A stretch of DNA of 64,000 nt, from contig NZ_CANMBB010000001.1 of NCBI RefSeq assembly GCF_947495965.1, positions 833,728 through 897,727 on the forward strand. Direction: 5' to 3'. The translations under genes were made by a program, and so were the position numbers. This DNA is from an uncultured Maribacter sp. GTDB taxonomy: Bacteria > Bacteroidota > Bacteroidia > Flavobacteriales > Flavobacteriaceae. This document shows positions 47,305 to 56,223 of this stretch, one piece after another. The notes below the pieces were generated by a model. The model saw nothing but the letters and a program-made list of their open reading frames with translations. It was not told the DNA's origin and made no database searches. The stretch's first letter is position 1; the number at the start of each line of letters is the position of its first letter.

Positions 47305-47710
47305 GGTTATAATTTTGGTTTATTATTGAGTTCTATAAAACGCCTTACAACCATATTATTGTATAAATTATATTTTTTTCTTATTTGATTAAAGAGATTT
47401 ATCTTACATTTTATAGAAAACAAGCAGAAAAGAAAGCAATATTTTTTAATTATTACAAACCAATTAGTTGGTTTTAAACCCTTATAGCTACAAACAGAAT
47501 GGAGTTTTTACTTTTCATCGATACTAAAACATCAAAAAAAGAAGTTTTAGTAATTAGCAATAGGTTTTTTAAAACTAAAAACCGACTACCTAGTTTATTT
47601 ACATATAAACAAACGTATTTAAAAGCGTACCATAAAAACAACTGTAAACAGGGTGTTTTAAACCTAACAGTAACCGTAAATTTGTTACTGAAACCATTAT
47701 TTTTAATATA
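47305..47710. other. 406-base intergenic region
   Basis: It lies between divergent genes. It holds an AAACCAA-TTAG-TTGGTTT hairpin at 47457-47474, a TTTTCATCGATA element at 47512-47523, and the promoter of the DUF4153 gene. A 70-codon frame (47499-47711) is not convincing: its composition is poor and the predicted promoter lies inside it. Confidence 0.5.
47677..47684 (+). promoter_or_regulatory. Predicted -7 element of the DUF4153 gene
   Basis: TAAATTTG fits TAnnTTTG, 26 bases before the ATG. The -33 position has a T-rich stretch but no TTG. Confidence 0.45.
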
Positions 47711-49504
47711 ATGAAAATACCATCTTTAACAGAAATTACCACTAAAGCAGAAAGTGCTTTTAAACGTTTTCCTATTACATTAGTGTGGTCTATTCTAGGC
47801 TCTTTATATTGTATGAGTATTGTAGGAGATTCTTCGTTAGATTTATTTGATGACAAATCAAATGTATTACTCACGCTAAGCTTGGGTATAAGCTGGCTAA
47901 TTGGTATTCAATTTTTTGTAGAACAATTTAAGAACAAGAAAAAATGGCTCTGGTTAAAAGTAGTTGTCCTTGCCTTATTGGGCTTTTTTTACTGGTACTA
48001 CCCTAGTGTATACCATTATACACAAAACCCTATATACCTAACTAGATTTTTCCTTTACCTTATTGCAGGGCATTTATTTGTGCTTTTTGCTCCATTTCTA
48101 GTTAAATGGGATAAAAATGCCTATTGGAATTACTTAAACCTAACTGGAGTAGCTATAACTAGAAGTCTGTTTTTTTCAGGTATTCTTTTCTTAGGCTTAG
48201 TTTTAGCTTTAGTTGCTATTGACGCTCTTTTTGATATTACAATTAAAGGAGAAAGATACGGGCAGCTCTTTATATTTTGCATTGGTATTGTAAATACATG
48301 GATTTATTTAGCAGATTTTCCTAAAAATGTAATACAGAATACTAGCATACAATTTAACAAAGCAATTGAAGTATTGGTTAAATATATATTAATACCGTTA
48401 GTTATTCTTTACCTATTAATATTATATGCATATAGTGCCAAAATTGTTATAGAATGGGAATTACCTAAAGGTTGGGTTTCCTATTTAGTAATTGCACTAT
48501 CTGTTTTAGGATATGTAATTCAAATCATAATAAACCCCATTCAAAAAAATATAAAATCATGGACAATTAATAGATTTTTTCCTTGGTTTTACTTCTTATT
48601 AATTCCTTTAAACATACTACTTTTTGTTGCTATTTTTAGGAGGATTAATGATTATGGAATTACAGAAAATAGGTATTTTGTACTAGCAATTGCTATTTGG
48701 AATGTTGCCATGATAGCATATGTATTACTTAGCAAGAAAAAAGCACTAAGAACAATCCCTATTTCTTTATTTGCAATTGCAATTTTTTCTTCCTTTGGTT
48801 TTTGGGGAGCGCATAGTGTTGCAAACGCAAGCCAAACAAGGCAATTCGAAGAAATATTTAATAAAGTAAAAGAAAATAATAATGTTGCAAGTCAATCAGA
48901 ATTATACCAACTAAAATCTATTTTAACCTTTTTAGAAGAACGAAAAAAAGTAACAAACTTAAACGCTGTTACCCAATTAAATATAGAAGACTTTAGAGAA
49001 GAAAGGGAGGAAGATAATATGTTTGGCTATTTAAACAAACACAAAATCTGGGAAAAACTTGCCATTAAAGTAGATACTAATACTGTAGATAAAATAGAAT
49101 CAAAAAATATATACTATTATAGAAATCATTACAGTAATAATAAGTTTTCTGCACCAATAGAAGACTATGATTATTTTACGTATTTAAACTATTACAACAC
49201 CAATAAAACAGTGGATGCTGGAGAATATGACATAATTCTAAATATGAACACTTTAAAGATGCATGTTACATCAAAAAAAGATAGCCTTAATACTATAGAA
49301 ATTCCTATTAAGAATAAACTTAGTACGTTTATTGGACAAGGGCCAAATCTAAATAATTTAGATGCAACAAATTTTACAATAGAGGTTAGTAACAATAGTA
49401 TGCAAATTAAAATGTATTTATCAGAACTAAGTTTTAGAGTTTCAAATGATAAAGATTTATTGTTTGATAGTTTTAAAGCTTTTCTATTCCTAAAAGAAAA
49501 TTAA
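47711..49504 (+). CDS. DUF4153 multi-span membrane protein
   Basis: The 597-residue protein has about twelve membrane spans in its first 390 residues. A soluble tail of about 200 residues follows, rich in tyrosine and asparagine. The ordering (KRFPITLVWSILGSLYC near the start, GERYGQLFIFCIGIVNTWIYL near 176) matches DUF4153. The function is unknown; the tail may face the periplasm. The exonuclease gene follows after 3 bases, so they share a transcript. Confidence 0.85.
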   Translation: MKIPSLTEITTKAESAFKRFPITLVWSILGSLYCMSIVGDSSLDLFDDKSNVLLTLSLGISWLIGIQFFVEQFKNKKKWLWLKVVVLALLGFFYWYYPSVYHYTQNPIYLTRFFLYLIAGHLFVLFAPFLVKWDKNAYWNYLNLTGVAITRSLFFSGILFLGLVLALVAIDALFDITIKGERYGQLFIFCIGIVNTWIYLADFPKNVIQNTSIQFNKAIEVLVKYILIPLVILYLLILYAYSAKIVIEWELPKGWVSYLVIALSVLGYVIQIIINPIQKNIKSWTINRFFPWFYFLLIPLNILLFVAIFRRINDYGITENRYFVLAIAIWNVAMIAYVLLSKKKALRTIPISLFAIAIFSSFGFWGAHSVANASQTRQFEEIFNKVKENNNVASQSELYQLKSILTFLEERKKVTNLNAVTQLNIEDFREEREEDNMFGYLNKHKIWEKLAIKVDTNTVDKIESKNIYYYRNHYSNNKFSAPIEDYDYFTYLNYYNTNKTVDAGEYDIILNMNTLKMHVTSKKDSLNTIEIPIKNKLSTFIGQGPNLNNLDATNFTIEVSNNSMQIKMYLSELSFRVSNDKDLLFDSFKAFLFLKEN

Positions 49505-49507
49505 TTT

Positions 49508-50221
49508 ATGCTACAAAAATTAAACTTAGACTATATACTTTTCTTAGATATTGAAACTGTTCCAGAACAAGAGCATTTTGGCAATTTAGAGGACGATAAA
49601 AAGGAACTTTGGGAACAAAAATCTAGATACCAACGAAAAGATGAATATACTGCGGAGGAATTTTACGAGCGTGCAGGTATTTGGGCAGAGTTTGGTAAAA
49701 TTGTTTGTATATCTGTTGGGTATTTTAATTTTAAAGGAGATATAAGAACTTTTAGAGTTACTACTTTTCATGGAGAAGAAGCTGTTCTTTTAAAAGAATT
49801 TAAAAATTTAGTAGTTTCTCATTTTAGTGGCCCAAAACATATGTTATGTGGGCACAATGGTAAGGAATTTGATTTTCCTTATATAGCTCGTAGAATGATT
49901 ATACATGGTATAGACTTACCTTATAAACTAAATATGTTTGGCAAGAAACCCTGGGAAATTCCGCATTTAGATACCATGGAACTATGGAAATTTGGCGATT
50001 ATAAACATTTTACATCGCTTAAACTTATGGCAAATGTTTTAGGAATTCCTTCGCCTAAAGAAGATATTGATGGCAGTATGGTTCGCGAAGTGTTTTATAA
50101 AGACAAGGATATTGACCGTATTTGTACCTATTGCGAGTTAGATGTTATTACTACAGCCCAAGTTTTTCTACGTTTACGCAATGATGAGCTTCTTGTAGAT
50201 TCTGAAATTAAGCGTATTTAA
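49508..50221 (+). CDS. 3'-5' exonuclease (DnaQ-like, PolB-associated type)
   Basis: The 237-residue protein has exonuclease motif I in ILFLDIETVPE (about 12) and motif II in LCGHNGKEFDFPYIARRM (about 115). Motif III is in RICTYCELDVITTAQVF (about 207). This is the predicted 3'-5' exonuclease family related to B-family polymerase proofreading domains. It probably acts on DNA ends in repair. Its stop overlaps the end of the convergent subtilase gene by 4 bases. Confidence 0.9.
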   Translation: MLQKLNLDYILFLDIETVPEQEHFGNLEDDKKELWEQKSRYQRKDEYTAEEFYERAGIWAEFGKIVCISVGYFNFKGDIRTFRVTTFHGEEAVLLKEFKNLVVSHFSGPKHMLCGHNGKEFDFPYIARRMIIHGIDLPYKLNMFGKKPWEIPHLDTMELWKFGDYKHFTSLKLMANVLGIPSPKEDIDGSMVREVFYKDKDIDRICTYCELDVITTAQVFLRLRNDELLVDSEIKRI

Positions 50222-52416
50222 TCTTTATAAAATTTAGTGGTAGACATTCCTTTAGAAGAATCAATAACTAAAATATACATCCCAGAAGATAAATTAGATA
50301 CTGGTATCCCCTCCTCTGGCACGTTACCATGTTCTACCTCTAAACCTGCTGTAGATATTATCTGAAAATGACTATCCTCTTCTTTCTTTCCATTTATTTT
50401 AATAATATCTGTAGAAGGGTTTGGGTAAATAGAAATACTTAAATCATGAACACTATGTGCTTCCAAAATTTCATCTAAAACCGTAGTTTCTCCATTAAAA
50501 GTAAAGGAATAAACTAAACTATATTCCGATGCTACATTTTCATTACAAAAAGTACGTAAACGCATTTCATAAGATACACCTATCTCTAAATCAGGCATTT
50601 CAAAAATATTCTCATTGGTATATTTCGTAATCCAACTAGATTCTTTAACCTCTTTATATTGTATTTCATATAACCCATCTGGAATTGCATCCCAATGTAA
50701 AGATGCTTTATCTTCATTTCCCTCTACTTTTAAATTAGCAGGAGCTGTAACACTACATTCTGTAACTGCAACACCAGAAACTATTAAAGAAAAGTTTTGT
50801 AAACCATTGGTAAGTTCTCCTTTATGGGAAATTGTAATAGTATATTCTCCACTAGCGTTATTAATATCTATACGTTCAAAAGTATCTACTTTATTATCTC
50901 CTTTTTTTGCTGCTTGTGTTGCATTTGCAGCACTAAGTTTCCAAGGGTAATAAATGCCAGAGTTTTGAGAAATTCTAATATCTAAATCGTTTACTAATGC
51001 TGCTTGTGTATTATTTACCACATCTCTATTAATAAAGCTCGATGCTGGGTCTGTCCATGAAATAGATGCAAATAATTGCTCTCCTTCTGGTATTGTAACT
51101 GTTATGGAATAGGTTTCTCCTTGCGATAAACTTTCTTCTATAATATAACTTTTATACTCTTTATTTGATAATACCTCAGCTGCTCTCTTTGTATTCATTA
51201 CTCCCCATCCCATTTGGTAATCTGGTCCGGCCTCATTTACATCATCTGCAGTATGTAACACCAATCCTTTTAAGGTTGCTGCTTTCATAAAAGTACCATA
51301 TAATTTTTCATGGTACTGTTGTAATAAAAGCATAGAACCTGTTATTCCAGGCGTTGCCATAGAAGTGCCCGTAGAAGAATTATAACTAGTATCACTATTA
51401 GAATAAGCTGCAAAAACATTGGTTCCGCTACCTGCAATATCTGGTTTTATTCTACCATCATCTACAGGACCAAAACTACTATACGATGCTACTGATGCTT
51501 TTGTTAGATCGCCATTACTATTAATTTTGGCATCTGCAGCAGCAACTGTAATTCCATTTTTACAGGTTGCAAACCCTAAAAGCATATCATATCCTTTACC
51601 AACTGCTTCTGCTATTGGCTGGCTATTATTACCAGACTTTTGAGCATTTCCTGCTGCAGTAACCATTAAATAATAAGGAGCGTTATACATTATATTATCC
51701 CAATCTTTAGTTACTCTTAGGTAAGAACCAAAATACCAATCTGGTACACGGTCTGTTTTTATACCATAAGAATGGTTAGATAATAAAAGTCCGTTTGCGG
51801 CAGCTTCCGTTGCTTCTATTTTATCCCTACTCCAATCGCTAGTTATTCCTGTAGCCTCAAAAGCAACTCCTTTTGCATTAGATTTTTTGCCAGATGCTAA
51901 CAAGGTTCCCATTACCATGGTTGGGTGTGTTCCAATTATTGTGGTATTATCTGCTATGGTTACTCTAGAATCAAATTCGGTATGGGTATCACGTGCTATT
52001 CCAGCATCCCAAACCCCTACTTGCATTCCTTTTCCCGTAATTCCTAAATGTAATAAACCATCTTCATAAAGAGAGTTTGCCCTAGAAGTAACACTTACAT
52101 GATCGGCAAAAGTGGTATAATATATTGGGGAACCATCTTCAGCTACATCTAACAATTCGGTAAAAGTGCCATCTTGTAATTCTTCTTTTAGTTTCCAACC
52201 ATTCTGTTTTGCTAAGGTCTTTATTCTTTGTTGCTTCTTAGCATATTGGTTTTCTAACTTTGAGACAGTTTTTCTTAATTGGGTACTATTATTAGCCTTA
52301 GCAATCTTATTTTTTTGCGTTTTATTCTGGGCCGATAAAGCAACCGTACAAAGAATAAAAGAAAAACACATAGCTAATTTAAAAAGCCATAGACAAGTAG
52401 GTTGTTTATTGCTCAT
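50218..52416 (-). CDS. Secreted S8 subtilase with fibronectin III and T9SS sorting domain
   Basis: The 732-residue protease has a signal peptide (about 1-29). The S8 catalytic domain (about 95-420) has aspartate in VGVWDAGIARDTHTEF, histidine in HPTMVMGTLLASGK and serine in GTSMATPGITG. A jelly-roll-like part and a fibronectin III region (about 560-640, APANLKVEG) follow. The last 80 residues are a type IX secretion sorting domain (ISIYPNPSTDIIKING, LSSGMYILVI, STTKFYKD). It would be exported to the cell surface or medium. The minus-strand promoter region carries unusual motifs shared with the small RNA copies. Confidence 0.94.
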   Translation of the reverse strand: MSNKQPTCLWLFKLAMCFSFILCTVALSAQNKTQKNKIAKANNSTQLRKTVSKLENQYAKKQQRIKTLAKQNGWKLKEELQDGTFTELLDVAEDGSPIYYTTFADHVSVTSRANSLYEDGLLHLGITGKGMQVGVWDAGIARDTHTEFDSRVTIADNTTIIGTHPTMVMGTLLASGKKSNAKGVAFEATGITSDWSRDKIEATEAAANGLLLSNHSYGIKTDRVPDWYFGSYLRVTKDWDNIMYNAPYYLMVTAAGNAQKSGNNSQPIAEAVGKGYDMLLGFATCKNGITVAAADAKINSNGDLTKASVASYSSFGPVDDGRIKPDIAGSGTNVFAAYSNSDTSYNSSTGTSMATPGITGSMLLLQQYHEKLYGTFMKAATLKGLVLHTADDVNEAGPDYQMGWGVMNTKRAAEVLSNKEYKSYIIEESLSQGETYSITVTIPEGEQLFASISWTDPASSFINRDVVNNTQAALVNDLDIRISQNSGIYYPWKLSAANATQAAKKGDNKVDTFERIDINNASGEYTITISHKGELTNGLQNFSLIVSGVAVTECSVTAPANLKVEGNEDKASLHWDAIPDGLYEIQYKEVKESSWITKYTNENIFEMPDLEIGVSYEMRLRTFCNENVASEYSLVYSFTFNGETTVLDEILEAHSVHDLSISIYPNPSTDIIKINGKKEEDSHFQIISTAGLEVEHGNVPEEGIPVSNLSSGMYILVIDSSKGMSTTKFYKD

Positions 52417-52440
52417 AAGTATATTGTAAGATTTGGACTA

Positions 52441-52527
52441 CAAATATATTTTATAAACAAAAAAAGAAGCTAAAAAGAAATCGGTTTTCGATGAACTACC
52501 TATATGTTTTAAAGCTTATGTTGTGAA
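52441..52527 (-). promoter_or_regulatory. Subtilase promoter with GTAGTTCATCGAA and TTCACAACAT elements
   Basis: On the minus strand a -7 box TATATTTG (52441-52448) matches the consensus but lacks a -33 TTG. Upstream are GTAGTTCATCGAA (52487-52499) and TTCACAACAT (52518-52527). Both elements also occur upstream of the duplicated RNA promoter at 54913 and 57346 (one base changed in the 13-mer's second copy set). This suggests a shared regulator. Confidence 0.45.
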
Positions 52528-52557
52528 AGTGCAAAAAAACGATGTGTAAGAATAATA

Positions 52558-53517
52558 TTACGAATTAAATTTTAATTGTATATACACTGGAAAGTGATCG
52601 CTGTACCCTCCTATATATTTTTTACCAGCAAAAGTTCTATAAGGACTCCCTTTAAACTTACCTTTATATTCTGTTAAAAAAGTATCATCAAAAATATCTG
52701 CATCAGAAAAACTATGGGTATTCTTTTTATAATTAAAGAAATTATGAGAGATTATAATTTGATCAAATAAACTCCAGTTTTTCCTGTAACTAGTGCTACC
52801 TCTATGGTTTGGGGAATGTAATTTCTCCATGGGGTTGTAAAGTGTAGAATCTTCTACCAAAGTTTGTATACTATCAGAGGTTGGGTTGTCATTAAAATCG
52901 CCCATTATAATATAGTTTGGGTCTATTTCTTCCTCTTCTATTGTACTCATATATTTACGCACTGTTTGTGCTGCTTCTATACGTTTATAATCTGTTTCCT
53001 TACTTCCATCTCTTCTAGATGGCCAATGATTTACAAAAATATGTACTAGTTCTCCATTTAATTTTCCTTTTACATATAAAATATCTCTAGTCGTATCTCT
53101 AACCCCTTTTAAACTATTTATAAGCAAAGGAATTGCTTCAGAGTATAACACTTCAAACTTATCTTTTAAGAACAATAGCCCTGTATCTATACCGCGCTCA
53201 TCTGGAGAATCATAATGCACATAATCATACCCAATATCCTTTAATGGTTCTGTTTCAATTAATTCTTTAACTACCTTTTCATTTTCTACTTCTGCAATAC
53301 CAATTAATACTGGTGGTTTTTTAATAGTATCGTACCCAATTTTAGAAATTACCGTTGCTAAACGTGATAACTTTTTAGCATATCTTTTTGGAGTCCATTT
53401 CTTAAACCCTTCTGGTGTAAAATCATCATCTAAAGTATGCTCTCCATCTACCGTATCAAACAAATTTTCTAAATTATAAAATGCAATTGTATATAGGTCT
53501 TGTTCTTTATCTTTCAT
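52558..53517 (-). CDS. Endonuclease/exonuclease/phosphatase family protein
   Basis: The 319-residue protein has the EEP fold: IAFYNLENLFDTVDG at the start, GIAEVENEKVVKEL with the metal glutamate, IFVNHWPSRRDGSK, YIIMGDFNDNP, and the terminal GGYSDHFPVYIQL with the aspartate-histidine pair. It hydrolyses phosphodiester or phosphomonoester bonds using Mg2+. There is no signal peptide, so it is cytoplasmic. The substrate is not known. Single gene. Confidence 0.9.
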   Translation of the reverse strand: MKDKEQDLYTIAFYNLENLFDTVDGEHTLDDDFTPEGFKKWTPKRYAKKLSRLATVISKIGYDTIKKPPVLIGIAEVENEKVVKELIETEPLKDIGYDYVHYDSPDERGIDTGLLFLKDKFEVLYSEAIPLLINSLKGVRDTTRDILYVKGKLNGELVHIFVNHWPSRRDGSKETDYKRIEAAQTVRKYMSTIEEEEIDPNYIIMGDFNDNPTSDSIQTLVEDSTLYNPMEKLHSPNHRGSTSYRKNWSLFDQIIISHNFFNYKKNTHSFSDADIFDDTFLTEYKGKFKGSPYRTFAGKKYIGGYSDHFPVYIQLKFNS

Positions 53518-53610
53518 ATATTAAAGAAAAATGTAATGATTTTAAATAAGGACGATAAATTTACAAAATAGCTACATTAGATTTATGTAATTTTACACTT
53601 TATAGAATTT

Positions 53611-54822
53611 ATGATAGAAAAGAAGACTATTGCCTATGAAAAGGCTGTTCTAATAGGCGTAATTAATAGAGAACAGAACGAAGAAAAAGTAAAGGAATAT
53701 CTAGATGAACTAGAGTTTCTTACGTATACTGCTGGTGGCGAAGTATTAAAACGTTTTGTGCAAAAGATAGATGTACCAAATCCTAAAACACTAATAGGTA
53801 GTGGTAAAATGGAAGAGATAGAAAATTATGTAGAAACTAATAAAATAGGTTCCGTAATTTTTGATGATGAACTTACTCCTGGGCAACAAAGAAATATTGA
53901 AAAACAATTACGTTGCAAAATTCTAGATCGTACCAGCTTAATATTAGACATTTTTGCACAGCGCGCCCAAACTAGTTATGCTAGAACACAAGTAGAATTA
54001 GCGCAATATGAATATTTATTACCACGATTAACTGGCCTTTGGACGCACCTAGAAAGACAAAAAGGTGGTATTGGTATGCGTGGTCCTGGAGAAACAGAGA
54101 TAGAAACAGATAGGCGTATTGTTCGCGATCGTATAACCCTTCTTAAAAAGAAACTGTTAAAAATTGATAAGCAGATGGGAACTCAACGTGGTAACCGTGG
54201 TGCTTTAGTACGGGTAGCTTTAGTAGGGTATACCAATGTTGGAAAATCTACCTTAATGAATGTTATTAGTAAGAGCGATGTTTTTGCGGAAAACAAACTC
54301 TTTGCCACTTTAGATACCACCGTTCGTAAAGTAGTTATAGGCAATTTACCTTTTCTTTTAAGTGATACTGTTGGTTTTATTCGTAAACTACCAACACAAC
54401 TAGTAGAAAGCTTTAAAAGCACCTTAGATGAAGTCCGTGAGGCCGACTTACTATTACATGTAGTAGATATAAGCCATCCTAACTTTGAAGAGCATATAGA
54501 TTCTGTACATCAAATTTTATCTGAAATTAAAAGTGCCGATAAAAAAACCATAATGGTCTTTAATAAAATAGACCAATATGAACACCAAACAATTGATGAT
54601 GATGATTTAATTACAGAAAAGACATCTAAACACTTTACCATTAAAGAGTGGAAACAAACTTGGATGCAAAAAGTTGGGGATAGAGCGCTTTTTATATCTG
54701 CCCTAAATAAAGAAAACTTAGACGAGTTTAGAAAACGTGTGTATGATGAAGTTAGAGACATTCATGTTACCCGTTTCCCATACAACAACTTTTTATACCC
54801 AGAGCATTTAGATGAGTATTAA
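53611..54822 (+). CDS. hflX: GTPase HflX
   Basis: The 403-residue GTPase binds ribosomes, notably stalled or heat-damaged ones, and splits them. The N-terminal HflX domain has DELTPGQQRNIEKQL and GIGMRGPGETEIETDRR. The GTPase domain has GYTNVGKSTLMN (G1, about 207), DTVGFIRKLP (G3) and NKID (G4). A TTG-free ATG start and normal length fit the family. It is followed by an intrinsic terminator and then by the first small RNA copy. Confidence 0.97.
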   Translation: MIEKKTIAYEKAVLIGVINREQNEEKVKEYLDELEFLTYTAGGEVLKRFVQKIDVPNPKTLIGSGKMEEIENYVETNKIGSVIFDDELTPGQQRNIEKQLRCKILDRTSLILDIFAQRAQTSYARTQVELAQYEYLLPRLTGLWTHLERQKGGIGMRGPGETEIETDRRIVRDRITLLKKKLLKIDKQMGTQRGNRGALVRVALVGYTNVGKSTLMNVISKSDVFAENKLFATLDTTVRKVVIGNLPFLLSDTVGFIRKLPTQLVESFKSTLDEVREADLLLHVVDISHPNFEEHIDSVHQILSEIKSADKKTIMVFNKIDQYEHQTIDDDDLITEKTSKHFTIKEWKQTWMQKVGDRALFISALNKENLDEFRKRVYDEVRDIHVTRFPYNNFLYPEHLDEY

Positions 54823-54860
54823 AGATAAAGGATAGTGTTATCTTTTAGAATAGAACAACA

Positions 54861-54894
54861 AGATGTAATAGTAATATATTACATCTTTTTTTTG
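54861..54894 (+). terminator. Intrinsic terminator of hflX
   Basis: AGATGTAATA and TATTACATCT form a 10-bp stem around a 6-base loop, followed by eight T. It separates hflX from the small RNA promoter 90 bases on. Confidence 0.9.
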
Positions 54895-54947
54895 CCTGTA
54901 AAAGATAAAAAGTGTAGTTCATCGAAGAAAGAATACCACTCATATTT

Positions 54948-54978
54948 TTCACAACATTATAGTGCTACTTCACAACAT
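54948..54978 (+). promoter_or_regulatory. Tandem TTCACAACAT site upstream of RNA copy 1
   Basis: Two TTCACAACAT elements (54948-54957 and 54969-54978) are exactly 21 bases apart, which is two helical turns. They end just before the TTG of the promoter. The geometry is that of a LytTR-type dimer site, though the sequence matches the published LytTR consensus only partly. Confidence 0.65.
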
Positions 54979-54981
54979 AAA

Positions 54982-55014
54982 TTGTTCTAAATCTTACCTC
55001 TCGTAGTATCTTTG
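54982..55014 (+). promoter_or_regulatory. Consensus promoter of small RNA copy 1
   Basis: TTG (54982-54984) and TATCTTTG (55007-55014), separated by 22 bases, match the Bacteroidetes promoter. The start of transcription would be near 55020. The same pair is kept in copy 2. Confidence 0.8.
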
Positions 55015-55019
55015 AAGTG

Positions 55020-55235
55020 TAACTAAGATATAGTGTTTTCCCGATAGTTTTCGGGACCAAATAAACACCAGAACTTAACCCAAAATGTTAACGTGTCTTT
55101 TCCCCAAAATTAGATACCTAACCTAAAAAAATAGTACCGAAGTATATAAGCTCGATTATCGAGTAAAATCGGACCAAAATTTTACAGAATACCTACTTAC
55201 TAAAAAATTGGCCCTTTCCCAAAAGGGCTTTTTTT
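55020..55235 (+). ncRNA. Predicted small RNA, copy 1 (about 215 nt), family unknown
   Basis: The predicted transcript runs from the promoter to the terminator. It has a hairpin TCCCGA-TAGTTT-TCGGGA (55039-55056), then a single-stranded core, then CTCGA-TTA-TCGAG (55151-55163), which can be enclosed by CCGA/TCGG (55137-55140, 55169-55172). GGACCAAA occurs twice, after each hairpin. A 13-codon ORF (55085-55126, MLTCLFPKIRYLT) lies in the fully conserved core, without a clear ribosome-binding site. It could be a regulatory RNA or a tiny mRNA. The first hairpin resembles a palindrome often seen between genes in Flavobacteria. No Rfam family was recognised. Confidence 0.7.
55211..55235 (+). terminator. 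Intrinsic terminator of small RNA copy 1
   Basis: GCCCTTT and AAAGGGC form a 7-bp stem with a CCCA loop, followed by seven T. The stem and loop are unchanged in copy 2 (57644-57667). The next gene (minus strand) ends 3 bases beyond, so the hairpin may serve both directions. Confidence 0.92.
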
Positions 55236-55238
55236 ATT

Positions 55239-55526
55239 TTAGACACCTACAGAAGCAGTAGCTATATTTAATTCTTCATTCAAACAATACTTCCATTTTA
55301 CGAATAAATCTATACCACCAATTACATCGTGATTCTGAAATAAATCTCCAAGTTTTTTATCCTGTAAAAAAGTAAAATAAAAAGGTGCTTGTAGCCTCCA
55401 TGGCATTTTTTCAATAGGCATAATACTGGCAGAATTTGCCTTATAATAAAGATTGGAATTTTTGTCTAAATATAATTTTAAATCTAAATCATTTAAATTA
55501 TAAATCTCAAAAAACTCTGTACTCAT
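55239..55526 (-). CDS. Small protein of unknown function, 95 residues
   Basis: The protein begins MSTEFFEIYNLNDLDLKLYLD and is rich in aromatic and charged residues, with no signal peptide or membrane span. It ends FVKWKYCLNEELNIATASVGV. No family is recognised. It is the first of five small genes between the two RNA repeats and is convergent with RNA copy 1, ending 3 bases after its terminator. It could be an accessory cassette gene. Confidence 0.6.
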   Translation of the reverse strand: MSTEFFEIYNLNDLDLKLYLDKNSNLYYKANSASIMPIEKMPWRLQAPFYFTFLQDKKLGDLFQNHDVIGGIDLFVKWKYCLNEELNIATASVGV

Positions 55527-55745
55527 ACTCGGTGGTTTATGGATTATACTTATTATTTAGTATTTTTAAAAAGCACAACCAATCCATATCTATTATAAAT
55601 AATTTATTTTGCATGTTACCTATTTAAAAATCACCTTTTTATATCGGTGAAATTAAGATATGGATTATATAACAGATTGTGGCTTAAAATAATTTACTTA
55701 TCTTTTGTTTCTTATTAGTAAAAGTAACAAAAAATAGTTCACAGT

Positions 55746-55762
55746 AGTACATAAAAGTACAT
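55746..55762. promoter_or_regulatory. Possible operator: AGTACAT direct repeat, 10-base period
   Basis: AGTACAT occurs at 55746-55752 and 55756-55762, one helical turn apart, about 30 bases before the HTH gene. Each contains the palindrome GTAC. It could bind the product of the adjacent HTH gene. Confidence 0.35.
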
Positions 55763-55791
55763 TTTTTTGAAATAAAGTCCTACAATTATTT

Positions 55792-56220
55792 ATGAAAACT
55801 AACGAAATTATACACTTTTTACTTTCAGAGTTTCAGACTGATAAAGCAGGGCTTGCCACTATTTTAAATGTGCATAAATCAACTATAAGCAATATTAGTA
55901 AAGGCTACACCAAAAAAATATCTTCTAAACTAGCGCATAGCATTACTTTACTAAAGCCAGAAATAAATTACGAGTTTATAATTGGTAATAGTGATCAAAA
56001 ATATGTTACTGATAACCGTAAAAATGTATCCAGGCAGGTTTATCTAGATACAAAAGGGAAAAATAGAATTACAATAGAAGAAATAACTACGTTTATTGTA
56101 AATCATATTGAAGAATTTGAAAAAAATGAAATTTTTAAAATTTACAAAAACTCTCTTATTAATCAGGCTAAGGTAGAGTTATTACAAGAGCAACTGTTAC
56201 TTAAAAACTCTATGAAATAG
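55792..56220 (+). CDS. Small helix-turn-helix regulator
   Basis: The 142-residue protein has an XRE-like HTH in its first half (about 15-50: DKAGLATILNVHKSTISNISKGYT). A region of unknown type and a helical C-terminus (about 95-142) follow. No named family is recognised. It is the only plus-strand gene in the cassette and is tail-to-tail with the 102-residue gene, 3 bases apart. An AGTACAT repeat upstream may be its own operator. Confidence 0.65.
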   Translation: MKTNEIIHFLLSEFQTDKAGLATILNVHKSTISNISKGYTKKISSKLAHSITLLKPEINYEFIIGNSDQKYVTDNRKNVSRQVYLDTKGKNRITIEEITTFIVNHIEEFEKNEIFKIYKNSLINQAKVELLQEQLLLKNSMK

Positions 56221-56223
56221 CAG

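Larger units (their letters stand above)
54913..55235. repeat. Direct repeat, copy 1 (about 322 bp)
   Basis: This block recurs at 57346-57667 with a constant offset of 2433. I count 14 mismatches and no gaps, about 96 percent identity. It covers a regulatory region, promoter, RNA body and terminator. Bases 55081-55140 are identical in both copies. Differences mostly fall outside the stems of the two hairpins and the terminator. Confidence 0.97.

Noticed and set aside
47499-47711. 70-codon plus-strand ORF ending at the DUF4153 start
   Set aside because: The product looks random, the DUF4153 promoter box lies inside it, and no ribosome-binding site precedes it.
55039-55056. TCCCGATAGTTTTCGGGA hairpin as a CRISPR or mobile-element end
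   Set aside because: It is a single palindrome per repeat copy, without regular spacers or a transposase. It resembles palindromes common between genes in Flavobacteria.
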